A DNA stretch of 64,000 bases, taken from Yersinia mollaretii ATCC 43969 (GTDB lineage: Bacteria; Pseudomonadota; Gammaproteobacteria; Enterobacterales; Enterobacteriaceae). The notes under the pieces are model-generated. The model saw only the letters and a list, made by a program, of their open reading frames with translations. It made no database searches and had not been told where the DNA came from. The stretch spans positions 868,001 to 932,000 of the forward strand of contig NZ_CP054043.1 of NCBI RefSeq assembly GCF_013282725.1, in the 5' to 3' direction. The position numbers and the translations under genes were made by a program. Each line of letters begins with the position of its first letter. The stretch's first letter is position 1. Shown piece by piece: positions 16,609 through 27,074 of the stretch.

Positions 16609-17388
16609 TTAGGGTACTTTCGGATGGTTATCGGCTTCTTCATCCTCTTCCTCAATATCTGTGCGGCGCTGTTTGCCAGTATAAAAACGGGCAAAGAACA
16701 CACCAACTTCAAATAACAGATACATCGGGATCGCCAATAGCGTCTGCGATAACACATCTGGGGGGGTAAGAAGCATGCCGACAACAAACGCCCCAACAAA
16801 CACATAAGGGCGTTTTTTCTTCAATGCCTCAGGCGTTGTAACTCCCGCCCAGCATAAGAGAATTATCGCAATCGGGACTTCAAAAGAGATGCCGAAGGCC
16901 ATAAAAAGCGCCATAACAAAATCAAGGTACTTAGTGATATCCGTTGCGATCAACACACTTTCTGGCGCTGTCTTAGCAAAAAAACCAAAGGCTAACGGGA
17001 AAACGACAAAGTACGCAAACGCCATACCCAGATAGAATAAGAGGCTACTGGATATCAATAGTGGAACCATCAACCGACGTTCATGCTTATACAGTGCAGG
17101 AGCAATAAATGCCCAGACCTGATAAAGGATCATCGGTGCTGAAACAAAAACCGAGACCATCATCGTCAATTTAATTGGGGTAAAGAAAGGCGATGCAACG
17201 TCGGTCGCAATCATACTGGAGCCAGCAGGGAGTTGTTTGATCAAGGGTGCTGAAACCAGATGATAAATATCATTGGCAAAAAAGACCAATACCAAAAAAA
17301 CCACTAAAACAGTGATTATGCAATTCAATAGTCGCTTACGCAGTTCTATCAAATGCGTGATAAGGGGTTGGGTATCATCAACAGCCAT
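16609..17388 (-). CDS. tatC: Sec-independent protein translocase TatC
   Basis: A 259-aa inner-membrane core of the twin-arginine translocase. With TatB it forms the receptor that recognises SRRxFLK signal peptides. Six hydrophobic helices are evident, and the conserved N-terminal segment [13 protein letters not shown] and the periplasmic loop FFTPIKLT fit the family. Length compares with 258 aa in E. coli. It starts 2 bp after the tatB stop. Confidence 0.97.
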   Translation of the reverse strand: MAVDDTQPLITHLIELRKRLLNCIITVLVVFLVLVFFANDIYHLVSAPLIKQLPAGSSMIATDVASPFFTPIKLTMMVSVFVSAPMILYQVWAFIAPALYKHERRLMVPLLISSSLLFYLGMAFAYFVVFPLAFGFFAKTAPESVLIATDITKYLDFVMALFMAFGISFEVPIAIILLCWAGVTTPEALKKKRPYVFVGAFVVGMLLTPPDVLSQTLLAIPMYLLFEVGVFFARFYTGKQRRTDIEEEDEEADNHPKVP

Positions 17389-17390
17389 GT

Positions 17391-18053
17391 TTACCGATCG
17401 CCGCCAGGTTGGTGAATTCGAGGTTGTTCAGCACTAAGTGAGTCTGTGCTATGGGGATCCATTGCGGCAGTATGAGCCTTGTTAACGGATGTTTTCGTAA
17501 CAGGCAAAGCATCCCCATCTACCGAGGAAGTGGACTTAGCAAATGCCTCACCCTGAAGAATGGGTTTATCAAAGCTATCAGGCGCAGCCTCAACACTGGG
17601 TTTAGTGTCTACCGGCGTATTCATGTCGCTCATCTCCGGCACTTGCGGTGATGCCGAGGCTTGAGTTGCTGACTCAGCAGGTGTGACGCCATCATGAATA
17701 GCTTCAGGCTCAGTCACCAATGGATTATGGATTGTATGCGGCGCTTCCGAGCTAGTGTCAGATTGATAGGTGCGTTTCAGCGCTTCAGCGGCCTCTTTGA
17801 GTTCATCCATCGAAGCCTTCAGTTCAGGTGTCAGATTTTGCAAGCCAGCCTGTTCTACTTTCTTTAAGCTATCTTGTAACTCTTGCACCTTAAGCTCTTG
17901 CGCCAATTCGTTTTGCACTGTTGCTGCAAGTGAACGCAATGTACGAATCCAGCCAGAGACTGTTCTGACAGCCACAGGCAACCGTTCCGGCCCAAGTACG
18001 ACCAGACCGATGACAAGAACCAGTAGCAGTTCACTAAACCCAATGTCAAACAC
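17391..18053 (-). CDS. tatB: Sec-independent protein translocase TatB
   Basis: A 220-aa component of the Tat receptor complex. One N-terminal helix ([20 protein letters not shown]) is followed by the [16 protein letters not shown] amphipathic segment and a long charged, low-complexity tail. The tail is longer than in E. coli TatB (171 aa) and rich in Ala, Ser, Thr and Pro, a part of the protein that varies in length. It lies 3 bp after tatA and 2 bp before tatC. Confidence 0.95.
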   Translation of the reverse strand: MFDIGFSELLLVLVIGLVVLGPERLPVAVRTVSGWIRTLRSLAATVQNELAQELKVQELQDSLKKVEQAGLQNLTPELKASMDELKEAAEALKRTYQSDTSSEAPHTIHNPLVTEPEAIHDGVTPAESATQASASPQVPEMSDMNTPVDTKPSVEAAPDSFDKPILQGEAFAKSTSSVDGDALPVTKTSVNKAHTAAMDPHSTDSLSAEQPRIHQPGGDR

Positions 18054-18056
18054 AGC

Positions 18057-18323
18057 TTATCCCTGCTCTTTATCGTGGCTCTTAGTTTCTTCAGCTTTGA
18101 CTGCTGGCTGCTGTTTTTCAGTAATCGATTTTGCAAAATCAGCATCATTGCTGGTTTTGTCAGCATTCGTTGGAGGGGTTTGTGGATCATCACCTATGGC
18201 CTTTTTAAAACCCTTGATAGATGCACCCAGATCTGACCCTAACGTCCGCAGTTTATTTGTACCAAACAGCAGAACGACGATCACGGCAATGATTAACAAC
18301 TGCCAAATACTTATACCGCCCAT
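18057..18323 (-). CDS. tatA: Sec-independent protein translocase TatA
   Basis: An 88-aa pore-forming Tat subunit. One transmembrane helix ([18 protein letters not shown]) and the FG hinge are followed by the amphipathic helix [20 protein letters not shown] and a polar tail. It is the first gene of tatABC, downstream of ubiB with a 179-bp gap that probably contains the tat promoter. Confidence 0.96.
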   Translation of the reverse strand: MGGISIWQLLIIAVIVVLLFGTNKLRTLGSDLGASIKGFKKAIGDDPQTPPTNADKTSNDADFAKSITEKQQPAVKAEETKSHDKEQG

Positions 18324-18456
18324 TACATGTACCTCTATTTACAGGGGTTATTCCACAGAGAACTCTATTATACGTCATATAGCCTCTGTGAATACTTATC
18401 TAACTTACCGCATTTTGAACTAGCTCATAGCTTACTGAACAAGTTTACATAATTCA

Positions 18457-18480
18457 GGGTTATCTAATAATCGATAACCC
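18457..18480 (-). terminator. Hairpin after ubiB
   Basis: GGGTTATC and GATAACCC form an 8-bp perfect stem with an 8-nt loop, 22 bp past the ubiB stop. There is no clear T-tract, so it may be a weak terminator or attenuator before tatA. Confidence 0.4.
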
Positions 18481-18502
18481 GACATTCTGAGAGATAAATA
18501 CC

Positions 18503-20134
18503 TTAACGGGTACGCCGCCACCCAATAAACCAAGCCAAGACGCCCGCAGTAATAAATCCTATTGAAAGCTCAACTTCATTAGCCAAGAATAAAATAGTAC
18601 CGCTCACTAATAGTGTAGCGCCAACACCGAACAAATACCGTGATTGCCCCTGACGTTGTTGCTGGCCTTGTATCTGTATAGTGAGCTTATCCACACTTTG
18701 TTGTAATAGTTTATGCTGCTGCAGACTGTCGTAAACCAGTTCCGGCAACTCAGGAAACTTTTCTGCCCAGAAAGGAGCCTTTTCTTTCAATGCACGAATG
18801 ACTGCTGGCAGACCGACTTGATCACGTAGCCAACTTTCAAGAAAAGGTTTGGCCGTCGTCCAGAGATCAAGCTGAGGGTATAGCTGACGCCCTAATCCTT
18901 CGACATATAACAAAGTTTTCTGCAACAACACGAGTTGCGGTTGTACTTCCATATTAAAGCGGCGTGCCGTATTAAAGAGATTCAACAGCACATGCCCGAA
19001 TGATATCTCTGCCAGTGGCTTTTCGAAAATAGGCTCACAAACAGTACGAATAGCGAATTCAAAATCTTCAACATTGGTGTCACGAGGAACCCAGCCGGAA
19101 TCGACATGCAGTTCAGCAACCCGCCGATAGTCACGATTAAAAAAAGCTATAAAATTTTCAGCAAGATAGCGCTTATCTGCTTTGTTCAATGATCCGACGA
19201 TGCCGCAATCAATACCGATATAGAGCGGATCATGGGGATGATCATAGCTGACAAAAATATTCCCTGGATGCATATCCGCATGGAAAAAACTGTCGCGGAA
19301 AACTTGAGTGAAGAAGACTTGAACCCCGCGCTCAGCCAGCAGCTTCATATTTGTGCCTTGAGCTTCCAAAGCGGCAATATCAGAGACCGGTATGCCGTAA
19401 ATACGCTCCATCACCAAGACACTTTCCCGGCAATAGTCTGAATAGACCTCTGGGATATAGAGCATGGGGCTGTTTTCAAAATTACGGCGCAATTGAATTG
19501 CATTAGCCGCTTCACGTAGCAGGTTAAGCTCATCAAGCAGTGTTTTTTCGTATTCACGCACCACTTCGCGGGGACGTAATCTGCGTCCATCAGGTAACAG
19601 TTTGGGGACCCAGCCCGCCAAACGGTACATCAAGCGCACATCTGCTTTGATAATTGGCAAGATATCGGGGCGAATAACTTTAAGCACCACTTCTTGACCG
19701 TTATGCTTTAAGCGCGCGGTATGTACTTGAGCAATAGAGGCAGAAGCCAGCGCTTGCTGGTCAAAATCGTCAAACCATGTTTCTAAAGGCCCACCCATCG
19801 CTATCTCAATGTGCTTTCTTGCGAGTGCGCCATCAAATGGGGCAACCCGATCCTGCAACATCGCAAGTTGATCGGCAATTGTCGGTGGGAAGAGATCACG
19901 ACGAGTGGACATCATCTGACCAAATTTGATCCAGACGGGCCCTAATTCTTGTAAGGCAAGGCGCAGGCGCTCACCCAATGGCATATCTTTATGGCGATTT
20001 GGCAGCCAGAAAAATAGATAACGGCCAATGCGCAGTGGTAGCGTCAAACGTATCTTCGGGATGAGTTCATCAAGCCCGTAGCTCAAAAAAACCCGAATAA
20101 TTAGATACAGGCGCCGAAGTTCTCCTGGCGTCAT
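18503..20134 (-). CDS. ubiB: Ubiquinone biosynthesis protein kinase-like ATPase UbiB
   Basis: A 543-aa member of the ABC1/ADCK/UbiB atypical kinase family, needed for ubiquinone synthesis and working with UbiJ and UbiK in the Ubi metabolon. The KxGQ motif appears in [11 protein letters not shown] near residue 90, the nucleotide-binding Lys in the VVLKVIRP segment, and the metal-binding GIDCGIVG near 310. Two C-terminal hydrophobic helices anchor it to the membrane. The start overlaps the ubiJ stop (ATGA), implying translational coupling. Length compares with 546 aa in E. coli. Confidence 0.96.
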   Translation of the reverse strand: MTPGELRRLYLIIRVFLSYGLDELIPKIRLTLPLRIGRYLFFWLPNRHKDMPLGERLRLALQELGPVWIKFGQMMSTRRDLFPPTIADQLAMLQDRVAPFDGALARKHIEIAMGGPLETWFDDFDQQALASASIAQVHTARLKHNGQEVVLKVIRPDILPIIKADVRLMYRLAGWVPKLLPDGRRLRPREVVREYEKTLLDELNLLREAANAIQLRRNFENSPMLYIPEVYSDYCRESVLVMERIYGIPVSDIAALEAQGTNMKLLAERGVQVFFTQVFRDSFFHADMHPGNIFVSYDHPHDPLYIGIDCGIVGSLNKADKRYLAENFIAFFNRDYRRVAELHVDSGWVPRDTNVEDFEFAIRTVCEPIFEKPLAEISFGHVLLNLFNTARRFNMEVQPQLVLLQKTLLYVEGLGRQLYPQLDLWTTAKPFLESWLRDQVGLPAVIRALKEKAPFWAEKFPELPELVYDSLQQHKLLQQSVDKLTIQIQGQQQRQGQSRYLFGVGATLLVSGTILFLANEVELSIGFITAGVLAWFIGWRRTR

Positions 20135-20790
20135 TGTTTTGTCTCCATGGTTGCCAATCTGGCACTCAAAGCCTCTGTCGCTCGAGCAGTGGCATCAACC
20201 TCTTCGTTGAACCACACTACTTCCAGTGGTGCCGGAGCCATTTTCCACTCTTCAGTTATGGCTTCAGCTAGATAGTGTTGCTGCTGTCGCAATTGCTCAC
20301 GGATAAAATGGTGACTCTTATGCACTATCTGCCCTATGGTTTCTGCTGCAATATCACCGATGTAGGGTGCCAACCATTCAGCGGGGTCCCACTCAGCGAG
20401 ATCCAAAAGTGCAACGAGTTGCTGAACTACCTGAATATCACCTTCAACGATCAACTCACCACTGCGCATTAAAGGTGAAAGTTGCTGCCGATCACGCAAT
20501 TTGGCTAATACAGCAACTTCCGTTTTCACTATGCAATCCGCATCACCATCCCATTGACTTAAAACATCCACCTGCCGTTCGCTGAATATGAGTAGCAAAG
20601 GGGAGCTCATCTCACGTAACTCGATACGCAATACCTTCCCAACTAGGCGTAAACGCGCAGTTTTCATGCTCTTATCGCGAAATAACACACTATTTAATGA
20701 TGTCTCTATAGTGGCTGTTATGAGTGGCGACAGTAGTGTAGGTTTTAATGAAAATGGCTTAAATATCAGTGATCTTAGCGGCATGCTCAT
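20131..20790 (-). CDS. ubiJ: Ubiquinone biosynthesis accessory factor UbiJ
   Basis: A 219-aa SCP2-like lipid-binding protein that assembles the soluble Ubi complex. The ATG at 20790 ([10 protein letters not shown]) has an AGGA ribosome binding site five bases upstream and lies just after the ubiE stop; the longer frame that runs back into ubiE is not used. Family segments include [14 protein letters not shown] and [15 protein letters not shown]. It is somewhat longer than the E. coli protein (201 aa) because of the N-terminus. In E. coli the 3' part of this locus also encodes an sRNA (EsrE), which I cannot confirm here. Confidence 0.93.
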   Translation of the reverse strand: MSMPLRSLIFKPFSLKPTLLSPLITATIETSLNSVLFRDKSMKTARLRLVGKVLRIELREMSSPLLLIFSERQVDVLSQWDGDADCIVKTEVAVLAKLRDRQQLSPLMRSGELIVEGDIQVVQQLVALLDLAEWDPAEWLAPYIGDIAAETIGQIVHKSHHFIREQLRQQQHYLAEAITEEWKMAPAPLEVVWFNEEVDATARATEALSARLATMETKQ

Positions 20791-20797
20791 ATTCCTG

Positions 20798-21553
20798 TTA
20801 AAACTTAAAGCCCCGATGTAATGCAACAATACCACCGGTTAAATTGGAATAAGTTACGTTTTCGAACCCAGCATCTATCATCATGCCTTTGAGCGTTTCT
20901 TGATCAGGATGCATCCGAATAGATTCCGCCAAATAACGGTAACTTTCAGAATCCTGAGCCACAAGTTCACCAATTTTAGGCAAGATATGGAAGGAGTAAG
21001 CATCGTAGGCTTTGCTCAAAGGCTCCAAAAGCGGTTTAGAGAATTCAAGAACGAGCAAACGGCCACCCGGTTTTAAGACTCGAAACATTGAACGCAGTGC
21101 TTTTTCTTTTTCGGTTACATTTCTCAAACCAAATGAAATAGTAATGCAATCAAAGTAATTATCAGGGAAAGGGAGTGCCTCGGCATTAGCCTGTACATAA
21201 CTGACATTACCGACAATACCCTTGTCACGTAGCTTTTCGCGGCCCATACGCAACATAGATTCATTGATATCAGCCAGAACCACTTCACCCTGTTCACCCA
21301 CAAGGCGAGAGAACTTGGCTGTCAAATCGCCAGTACCACCTGCCAGATCTAATACCCGCTGACCGCGACGAACACCGCTACAGTCAATGGTAAAACGCTT
21401 CCAAATACGGTGAACACCGAACGACATCAGATCATTCATCAGATCGTATTTAGCGGCTACGGAATGAAAAACTTCTGCCACCATGCCTTCTTTTTTTTCT
21501 TTGGCTACGGTGCGAAAACCAAAATGAGTGGTTTCCTTCTCCTGATCTACCAT
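20798..21553 (-). CDS. ubiE: Ubiquinone/menaquinone methyltransferase UbiE
   Basis: A 251-aa SAM-dependent C-methyltransferase acting in both ubiquinone and menaquinone synthesis. The SAM motif [13 protein letters not shown] lies near residue 65, followed by [10 protein letters not shown] and the UbiE signature [15 protein letters not shown] near 130. Length equals E. coli UbiE. It heads the ubiE-ubiJ-ubiB cluster, with 7 bp before ubiJ and 133 bp after rmuC. Confidence 0.97.
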   Translation of the reverse strand: MVDQEKETTHFGFRTVAKEKKEGMVAEVFHSVAAKYDLMNDLMSFGVHRIWKRFTIDCSGVRRGQRVLDLAGGTGDLTAKFSRLVGEQGEVVLADINESMLRMGREKLRDKGIVGNVSYVQANAEALPFPDNYFDCITISFGLRNVTEKEKALRSMFRVLKPGGRLLVLEFSKPLLEPLSKAYDAYSFHILPKIGELVAQDSESYRYLAESIRMHPDQETLKGMMIDAGFENVTYSNLTGGIVALHRGFKF

Positions 21554-21686
21554 TTTTTATGCCTGCTTTTCAGTCAATCTTTCGAGGAAGTGTACCAGAA
21601 CTCCGATGAAAGCCCCACCTCACCTGGTATTAAGGCGACTGCTTAACCGCAGTCTTCTCAACATCATACAGAAGAGGAACATGCAA

Positions 21687-23234
21687 CTAACCCTGATACT
21701 TCAGCGGTGCGGGATCATCTATTCCCATCTTACCTGGGTATGCCTCTGATTCCGCATCATCGGATAGCGCTAAATCACCCTCTGGTTGATCTTCCATGCT
21801 GGCTTTCTCTGCCAATGATGGACTAATAGGTCGTTTTACCTCGACCCCCAGAGTGCGAAAACCTTCAACTTGCCCTATCAGGTTACCACGGCCTTGCGAC
21901 AGTTTGTTCATTGCCTGACGATAACTTAGCTGCGCTTTATCGAGGCTTTGCCCCAATGACTCCATATCATCAACAAATAAACGCAATTTGTCATAGAGTT
22001 TGGCGGCTCTCTCAGCGATACGTTGCGCATTTTGGCTTTGATGCTCGTAACGCCATAAATTCGTGATAGTCCGTAAAGCCACCAGCAGTGTTGTCGGGCT
22101 AACCAACATAATGTTGTGCTGTAGTGCTTCACTGATCAATTCAGGTTGGCGGTCGATAGCCACTAAAAAGGCAGGCTCTACTGGGATAAACATCAATACA
22201 TAATCAAGTGAACGTAAGCCAGGAAGTTGCTGGTAATCCTTACGGCCTAACATTTTGATATGGGCACGCAGCGACGATAAATGCTCATTCAATGCGACTT
22301 CGCGCTCAACATCATTCTCGCTATTAAAGTAACGTTCATAAGCCACCAGCGACATTTTAGCGTCAATAACAACATCTTTACCCTGCGGCAAGCGGACGAT
22401 AACATCCGGCTGCATGCGACTATTGCTATCAATTTTTACACTCACCTGAGTTTGATACTCATAGCCTTCACGCAGCCCCGATGCTTCCAGCACTTTAGCC
22501 AGAACCACCTCTCCCCAGTTCCCCTGAGTTTTATTATCCCCTTTCAGCGCCTTGGTTAGGTTCAGCGCTTCTCGGGCCATTTGGGCATTAAGTTGTTGTA
22601 GGCTACGAATTTCGTGGGTCAGGGTGTGGCGTTCTCGAGCTTCCTGCCCGAAACTGTCCTGAACTTGTCGACGGAAGCCATCCAGTTGCTCTCGTAAGGG
22701 CAACAATAAGCGATCTAAACTCTGCTTATTTTGTTCATCCGCGCGTCGTCCGGTTTGTTCAAAGATGCGGTTAGCCAGATTTTCGAATTGCGTGGTCAGC
22801 CGCTGCTCACTGTTAAGGAGTAAACGCTGCTTCTCTTCAGCTGTCAGGCGCGTCTCCTCCAAACGAATAGTCACTTCCCGCAGTTCTGCCTCTTGGGCGC
22901 TATTCACTTCTCTTTGAGCACGCAACTCTTGATTGAGTTGATCACATTCACTACGCCAATGAGCCAACTGTTGCAGTTTTTCAGCATTTGCCGCGAGTTG
23001 GCTGTGCAAATTGCGCAGCTCCAGCTCCCCTTGCCGTAATTGCTGCTCATTTCGTTGCAAGGTCGCCTGTAAATCTGCTGTATTCTGCTGAGCTTGCTGT
23101 AATGCCTGCTCCAGTAATCGCCGCTCAATATCTTGCTGTGCTTTATTGCGCTGCTGAGACAAATTGGCGATCAACCAACCCATCAGCCCGCCAATAAGGC
23201 AACCCCCAAGCCCATAAAATAAACTGATATCCAC
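21687..23234 (-). CDS. rmuC: DNA recombination protein RmuC
   Basis: A 515-aa protein of the RmuC family, which limits inversions at short inverted repeats. The N-terminal membrane helix (LFYGLGGCLIGGLMGWLIA) is followed by a long coiled coil rich in Gln, Glu and Leu (about 25-200). The conserved nuclease-like RmuC domain (about 230-450) includes GNWGEVVLAKVLEASGL and DVVIDAKMSL. Orthologous to E. coli rmuC between udp and ubiE. Here three extra genes separate it from udp. Confidence 0.95.
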   Translation of the reverse strand: MDISLFYGLGGCLIGGLMGWLIANLSQQRNKAQQDIERRLLEQALQQAQQNTADLQATLQRNEQQLRQGELELRNLHSQLAANAEKLQQLAHWRSECDQLNQELRAQREVNSAQEAELREVTIRLEETRLTAEEKQRLLLNSEQRLTTQFENLANRIFEQTGRRADEQNKQSLDRLLLPLREQLDGFRRQVQDSFGQEARERHTLTHEIRSLQQLNAQMAREALNLTKALKGDNKTQGNWGEVVLAKVLEASGLREGYEYQTQVSVKIDSNSRMQPDVIVRLPQGKDVVIDAKMSLVAYERYFNSENDVEREVALNEHLSSLRAHIKMLGRKDYQQLPGLRSLDYVLMFIPVEPAFLVAIDRQPELISEALQHNIMLVSPTTLLVALRTITNLWRYEHQSQNAQRIAERAAKLYDKLRLFVDDMESLGQSLDKAQLSYRQAMNKLSQGRGNLIGQVEGFRTLGVEVKRPISPSLAEKASMEDQPEGDLALSDDAESEAYPGKMGIDDPAPLKYQG

Positions 23235-23428
23235 GGTTATCTCCCCATTAACCTAATGTCAGTCAAGGTAAGGGGATACTGTATGGATGTCCAGAGTGTT
23301 TTTTCCGTTACATTCTGTCTTGCGAAGCGGTGCGCATAAATAACAAGCAGATAAAAAAGCGCTCGCCATCTTGCACAAGATTAGGCTAAAACTGTCCTCC
23401 GCTGGCTACCGGCATGCCACTTATAGGC

Positions 23429-23959
23429 TTAATCTATCCAGCGAGCAAACCACTGAATACCGAATGCGCCTGGAGCCAAAATGCCGAAAGCCCAAATGAG
23501 GGCAGAAGTGATATTGGCTAGCTGGAAATAAAATCTTGGCATGGCACAGATACCTGCAACTAAAGGAACAACTGCGCGTAATGGGCCAAAGAAGCGGCCA
23601 ATAAAAGCACCAAAGAATCCCCAACGCTCAAAGAATGCATGGCCGCGCACGAGTAGCTGGGGGTTTCGGGAAAATGGCCATAGAGTGCTGACACGTTCTT
23701 TGTAATGGATACCAACCCAGTATGAGACCCAGTCGCCAAAAAAAGCACCAGCAGCAGCAGCGGCCCAAATAGGCCAGAAAGAGATACCACTTTCACCAAT
23801 CAGTGCGCCCAACCCGAGCAGGATAACCGTTGCAGGCAGCAATAAGGAAAGGAAGGCGAGGGACTCACCAAAAGCGAGAATAAAGACGATAGGCATGGCC
23901 CATGACTCATGTTCGCGAACAAAATCAATAATGATAGTAATGATGTCATTCAGGGTCAC
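23429..23959 (-). CDS. DedA/Tvp38 family membrane protein
   Basis: A 176-aa inner-membrane protein with four to five hydrophobic segments and the DedA signature (GDWVSYWVG near 95 and FERWGFFGAFIGRFFGPLRA near 130). DedA proteins are undecaprenyl-phosphate or phospholipid flippases needed for envelope homeostasis. Which E. coli paralogue is closest cannot be told by eye. It lies between rmuC and a CstA-like gene, and E. coli has no gene here. A 194-bp gap to rmuC shows no other feature. Confidence 0.9.
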   Translation of the reverse strand: MTLNDIITIIIDFVREHESWAMPIVFILAFGESLAFLSLLLPATVILLGLGALIGESGISFWPIWAAAAAGAFFGDWVSYWVGIHYKERVSTLWPFSRNPQLLVRGHAFFERWGFFGAFIGRFFGPLRAVVPLVAGICAMPRFYFQLANITSALIWAFGILAPGAFGIQWFARWID

Positions 23960-24035
23960 ATGCGTTTTCCTATTGTTAATAAAGTGGCCATTAGCATACT
24001 CAATGTATCGCTATTTTGGCTTAACAAATAATAAA

Positions 24036-24055
24036 CGGCCGGAGGATTCCGACCG
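24036..24055 (-). terminator. Terminator of the CstA-like gene
   Basis: On the minus strand CGGTCGGA, a 4-nt loop and TCCGGCCG form an 8-bp stem followed by TTTATTATTTG, 32 bp after the stop of the CstA-like gene. Confidence 0.75.
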
Positions 24056-24087
24056 CTTATATAGGTTAACGCAATGAATTAAAGATA

Positions 24088-25905
24088 TCAGGCGTTGGCA
24101 GTCACTACTTTATTACCCGCCATTTCGGCAGATCTGCGGATCCACAGTTCGCGCCATTTTTTCAGTGCTGATATTAAGATAATGACGCCCAGTGTCATCA
24201 TGATAATAGAGATGATGCCGTTGAACAGGTTGTAACCCTTGGCTGCTGAGTTGAAGTACACGTGAGTGATCATCCAATAGCCCGCATAGTTTACGGTGAC
24301 AAATAGATAAGCGAGAGGGATTACACAGGTCAGCATATAGATACGTTTGGTTGCCAGCCGCAGAATAATAGTGGCACCAATGATTAAGCCAACAGAAGCC
24401 ATTAACTGGTTAGAGACACCGAATAACGCCCAAACCGAGTTGATGTCACCAGAGTTAAGGAGATAACCCCATAGTGCACAAGCGATAACACTACAGGCAA
24501 GGGTGCCAGGTAACCAATCGGTGCGTTTCAGTGGTGCCCAAATATCGCCCAAGAAATCTTGCAGCAGATAACGAGCAACACGGGTGCCTGAGTCAACAGC
24601 GGTTAGGATAAATACGGCTTCAAACATAACAACAAACTGGAAGAAGTATGCAGCCATGCTACTGAACCATGGCACACGGATGAAGATATCCGTCATACCG
24701 ACGGCTAAGGTGACAGCACCACCGGTACGACCATATAGGTCGAGGCCAATTTCTTGGCTCAGTTGTGGCAGGTTAACCACTTCCATACCCAGCAAGCTCC
24801 AGGCTTCAGCGGAAGAGTTAATAGCGAAGTAGTCAGCAGGATGCAGAGACGTTGCCGCAATCAGAGCCATAACCCCAACCATACATTCGGCCAGCATCGC
24901 ACCAAAGCCGACGGGCAGGATATCGCTCCATTTGTCGATCTGTTTTGGCGTAGTCCCTGAGCCGATAAAGGCATGGAAACCAGAGATAGCGCCACAGGCA
25001 ATAGTGATAGAGATAAACGGCCAGACGGGACCAGCCAATACTGGGCCACCGCCATGAATAAATTGAGTTAATGCTGGGAATTGAATTTCGGGGTTAATAA
25101 AGACAACACCAACAATCAGCGCACCGAACACACCGATCTTCATAAAACTGGAAAGGTAACCTCGAGGGGTCAATAACATCCAAACAGGTAAGGCGGTCGC
25201 AAAGAAAGCATACATTGGCAAAATAATGCTTACGGTATCTGCTTTTAGCATTAACCAGTCGCCGAGCCAGGTGCCTTCAATGTAAGGGCCGACAAATACA
25301 CACACCATGATAGCAGCAATACCGACATAAGAAGCCCCTTTCATGCTGCCGGTCATGCGTTCCCATAAACCCACACAGATAGCGATAGGGATTGTCATGA
25401 ATACCGCGAAAGTCCCCCAAGGGTTACGTTCCAAAGCATGTACCACCACCATGGATAACCCAGCCATGGTAATCGTGATAATGAACAGCATTGCGAGACC
25501 CGTGCACCAGCCAGCGACTGGTCCAAGTTCTGATTTAGCGACTTCAGACAGGGATTTCCCCTGATGCTTCATTGACGCAAATAGAACCACAGTATCGTGA
25601 ACGGCACCGCCAATAACACAGCCGATCAGTAACCACAGGAAACCGGGTAAATAACCATATTGGGCTGCCAGCACAGGGCCAACCAAGGGGCCAGCCGCAG
25701 CAATTGCTGCAAAGTGGCTACCAAAGTTCACCCATTTTTTAGTCGGAACGTAATCTTTACCATCTTCAAAGGTGTGGGAAGGTGTGACTTCACTATCATC
25801 GACCCGCAGTACCTTACGAACAAAAAAGATACCGTATAAACGGTAGCAGATTGTCAAGATACAAGCGGAGGCGATAACAAAGGTAATCGCATGTTGCATG
25901 AGCAT
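24088..25905 (-). CDS. CstA-family carbon starvation transporter
   Basis: A 605-aa polytopic permease of the CstA family. The family includes E. coli CstA (peptide and pyruvate uptake in carbon starvation) and BtsT (pyruvate). Conserved stretches include HFAAIAAAGPLVGPVLAAQ near 65, ITIACGAISGFHAFIGSGTTPKQ near 310 (split here as ITIACGAISGFHAF then IGSGTTPKQ), and ILTAVDSGTRVARYLLQD near 450. It is about 100 residues shorter than E. coli CstA and BtsT, mainly through a shorter C-terminus and smaller loops. The substrate is not predictable here. Flanking genes are unrelated. Confidence 0.9.
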   Translation of the reverse strand: MLMQHAITFVIASACILTICYRLYGIFFVRKVLRVDDSEVTPSHTFEDGKDYVPTKKWVNFGSHFAAIAAAGPLVGPVLAAQYGYLPGFLWLLIGCVIGGAVHDTVVLFASMKHQGKSLSEVAKSELGPVAGWCTGLAMLFIITITMAGLSMVVVHALERNPWGTFAVFMTIPIAICVGLWERMTGSMKGASYVGIAAIMVCVFVGPYIEGTWLGDWLMLKADTVSIILPMYAFFATALPVWMLLTPRGYLSSFMKIGVFGALIVGVVFINPEIQFPALTQFIHGGGPVLAGPVWPFISITIACGAISGFHAFIGSGTTPKQIDKWSDILPVGFGAMLAECMVGVMALIAATSLHPADYFAINSSAEAWSLLGMEVVNLPQLSQEIGLDLYGRTGGAVTLAVGMTDIFIRVPWFSSMAAYFFQFVVMFEAVFILTAVDSGTRVARYLLQDFLGDIWAPLKRTDWLPGTLACSVIACALWGYLLNSGDINSVWALFGVSNQLMASVGLIIGATIILRLATKRIYMLTCVIPLAYLFVTVNYAGYWMITHVYFNSAAKGYNLFNGIISIIMMTLGVIILISALKKWRELWIRRSAEMAGNKVVTANA

Positions 25906-26083
25906 TCTCTCCAGGGAATTTGTCAGGCGTTAACATACGCCTGACGCCTAAGAGAAATATCAGTGATCTGGTTAAGCGGTAGTTTGCATCATTAAGCGGT
26001 TAAAAAGAGCCGCTCAGTGGTGGCTCAATGCAAGGTAAGGTGGGCGACTAGCATGTAAGAAAACGATTTTCCTATGGAAAACA

Positions 26084-26881
26084 TTACTCTAAAAAATAGG
26101 ACTGTAACTTTTCACGTTCAACAGCGCCCAGACCAAATTCATGTTGCAACCACTGTTCACGGCTGCCATATCGCTCTTGAATACTGCGCAGCGCGGTTTG
26201 AATAAACTCGTCTCTGGCTGATAAGACAAAAGCAAATTGGCCTAGCGCTTGGTCGTTGAGTTTCAGTGACAACTCGGCCAGCATATGTTCGCGAAAAGGT
26301 GCCAGTGTGGTTTCGGTCAACAGGTAATCTTCCAATACTGTTGATTCATCAGCGCCTAAGGCAAATAGCACCAGCGCCGAACCAATACCAGTACGGTCCT
26401 TCCCGACAGCACAATGTTGTACGACACTGGCAGCATCATGCTCTGATGAAGCGCAGTTTTGCAACAATCCTGCCAGTTGCTTATAAGCCTGATTATTAAA
26501 CGGCAATCGGTGGTAAAGCTCTAACATAAAAGCGCGGGCATCAAATGCGGCCAAGGTCTCATTAGTCAGTTTCTCCAGATTGGCATTCACCTCGCTACTC
26601 AACGGGTTGGCTGGAATGTTGTGATAACTCGCCCTTTGCCAGACCACATCGGGCTTGGCCTGAACTTCATCCGCATCACGATAATCAAGAATTTGAGCTA
26701 CAGGACCACTGCTAAGCACATCACAATCTTTGGCACTCAAGCGATCGAGTGAACCAGAGCGGAATAGCAGACCGCGCTTGATGCGCCGACCATCAGCGGC
26801 AAGGTTACCGCCGAGATCACGAAAGTTAATACCGCCATCCAATGGCAGCAGGGAAGGATGAGAGAGAGCGGCTGTCTTCAT
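26084..26881 (-). CDS. Tyrosine-protein phosphatase (Y_phosphatase3 family)
   Basis: A 265-aa phosphatase of the LipA/MptpB-like family. The N-terminus has the family motif INFRDLGGNLAADGRRIKRG followed by LLFRSGSLDRLS. The P-loop HCAVGKDRTGIG near 165-176 has the HC(X5)R catalytic Cys and Arg. No signal peptide or membrane segment is seen, so it is probably cytoplasmic unless specially secreted. Relatives dephosphorylate phosphotyrosine or phosphoinositides, and some act in virulence. It is monocistronic between cstA-like and udp. Confidence 0.88.
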   Translation of the reverse strand: MKTAALSHPSLLPLDGGINFRDLGGNLAADGRRIKRGLLFRSGSLDRLSAKDCDVLSSGPVAQILDYRDADEVQAKPDVVWQRASYHNIPANPLSSEVNANLEKLTNETLAAFDARAFMLELYHRLPFNNQAYKQLAGLLQNCASSEHDAASVVQHCAVGKDRTGIGSALVLFALGADESTVLEDYLLTETTLAPFREHMLAELSLKLNDQALGQFAFVLSARDEFIQTALRSIQERYGSREQWLQHEFGLGAVEREKLQSYFLE

Positions 26882-27006
26882 GATTTCCTCTTATTATTGT
26901 CCATTATATCCAAAGAACTTGGCATTGCAGATGGGGCGAAGATCTGCGCAGCGTCAAATACGCGGGATAGATAAGAGTGGTGACCTTATCAGATAATGAG
27001 CTGAAA

Positions 27007-27033
27007 TAAAAAACGGGCCAGTAAACTGACCCG
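27007..27033 (-). terminator. Rho-independent terminator of udp
   Basis: On the minus strand CGGGTCAGT and ACTGGCCCG form a stem with one G-U pair and a very short loop, followed by a run of T residues. It lies about 42 bp after the udp stop. Confidence 0.8.
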
Positions 27034-27074
27034 CTCATCACATGTTGACTGGCACTTGGCCCAGTAACCGCCGG

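Noticed and set aside
17770..18423. 217-aa plus-strand open frame across tatB, tatA and their upstream region
   Set aside because: It is antisense to the complete tatA-tatB genes and is Ser-rich, as expected from the reverse of Ala/Glu-rich coding DNA.
25941..26040. Repeated TAAGCGGT words upstream of the CstA-like gene
   Set aside because: Two short direct copies only; too little to call an operator or repeat family.
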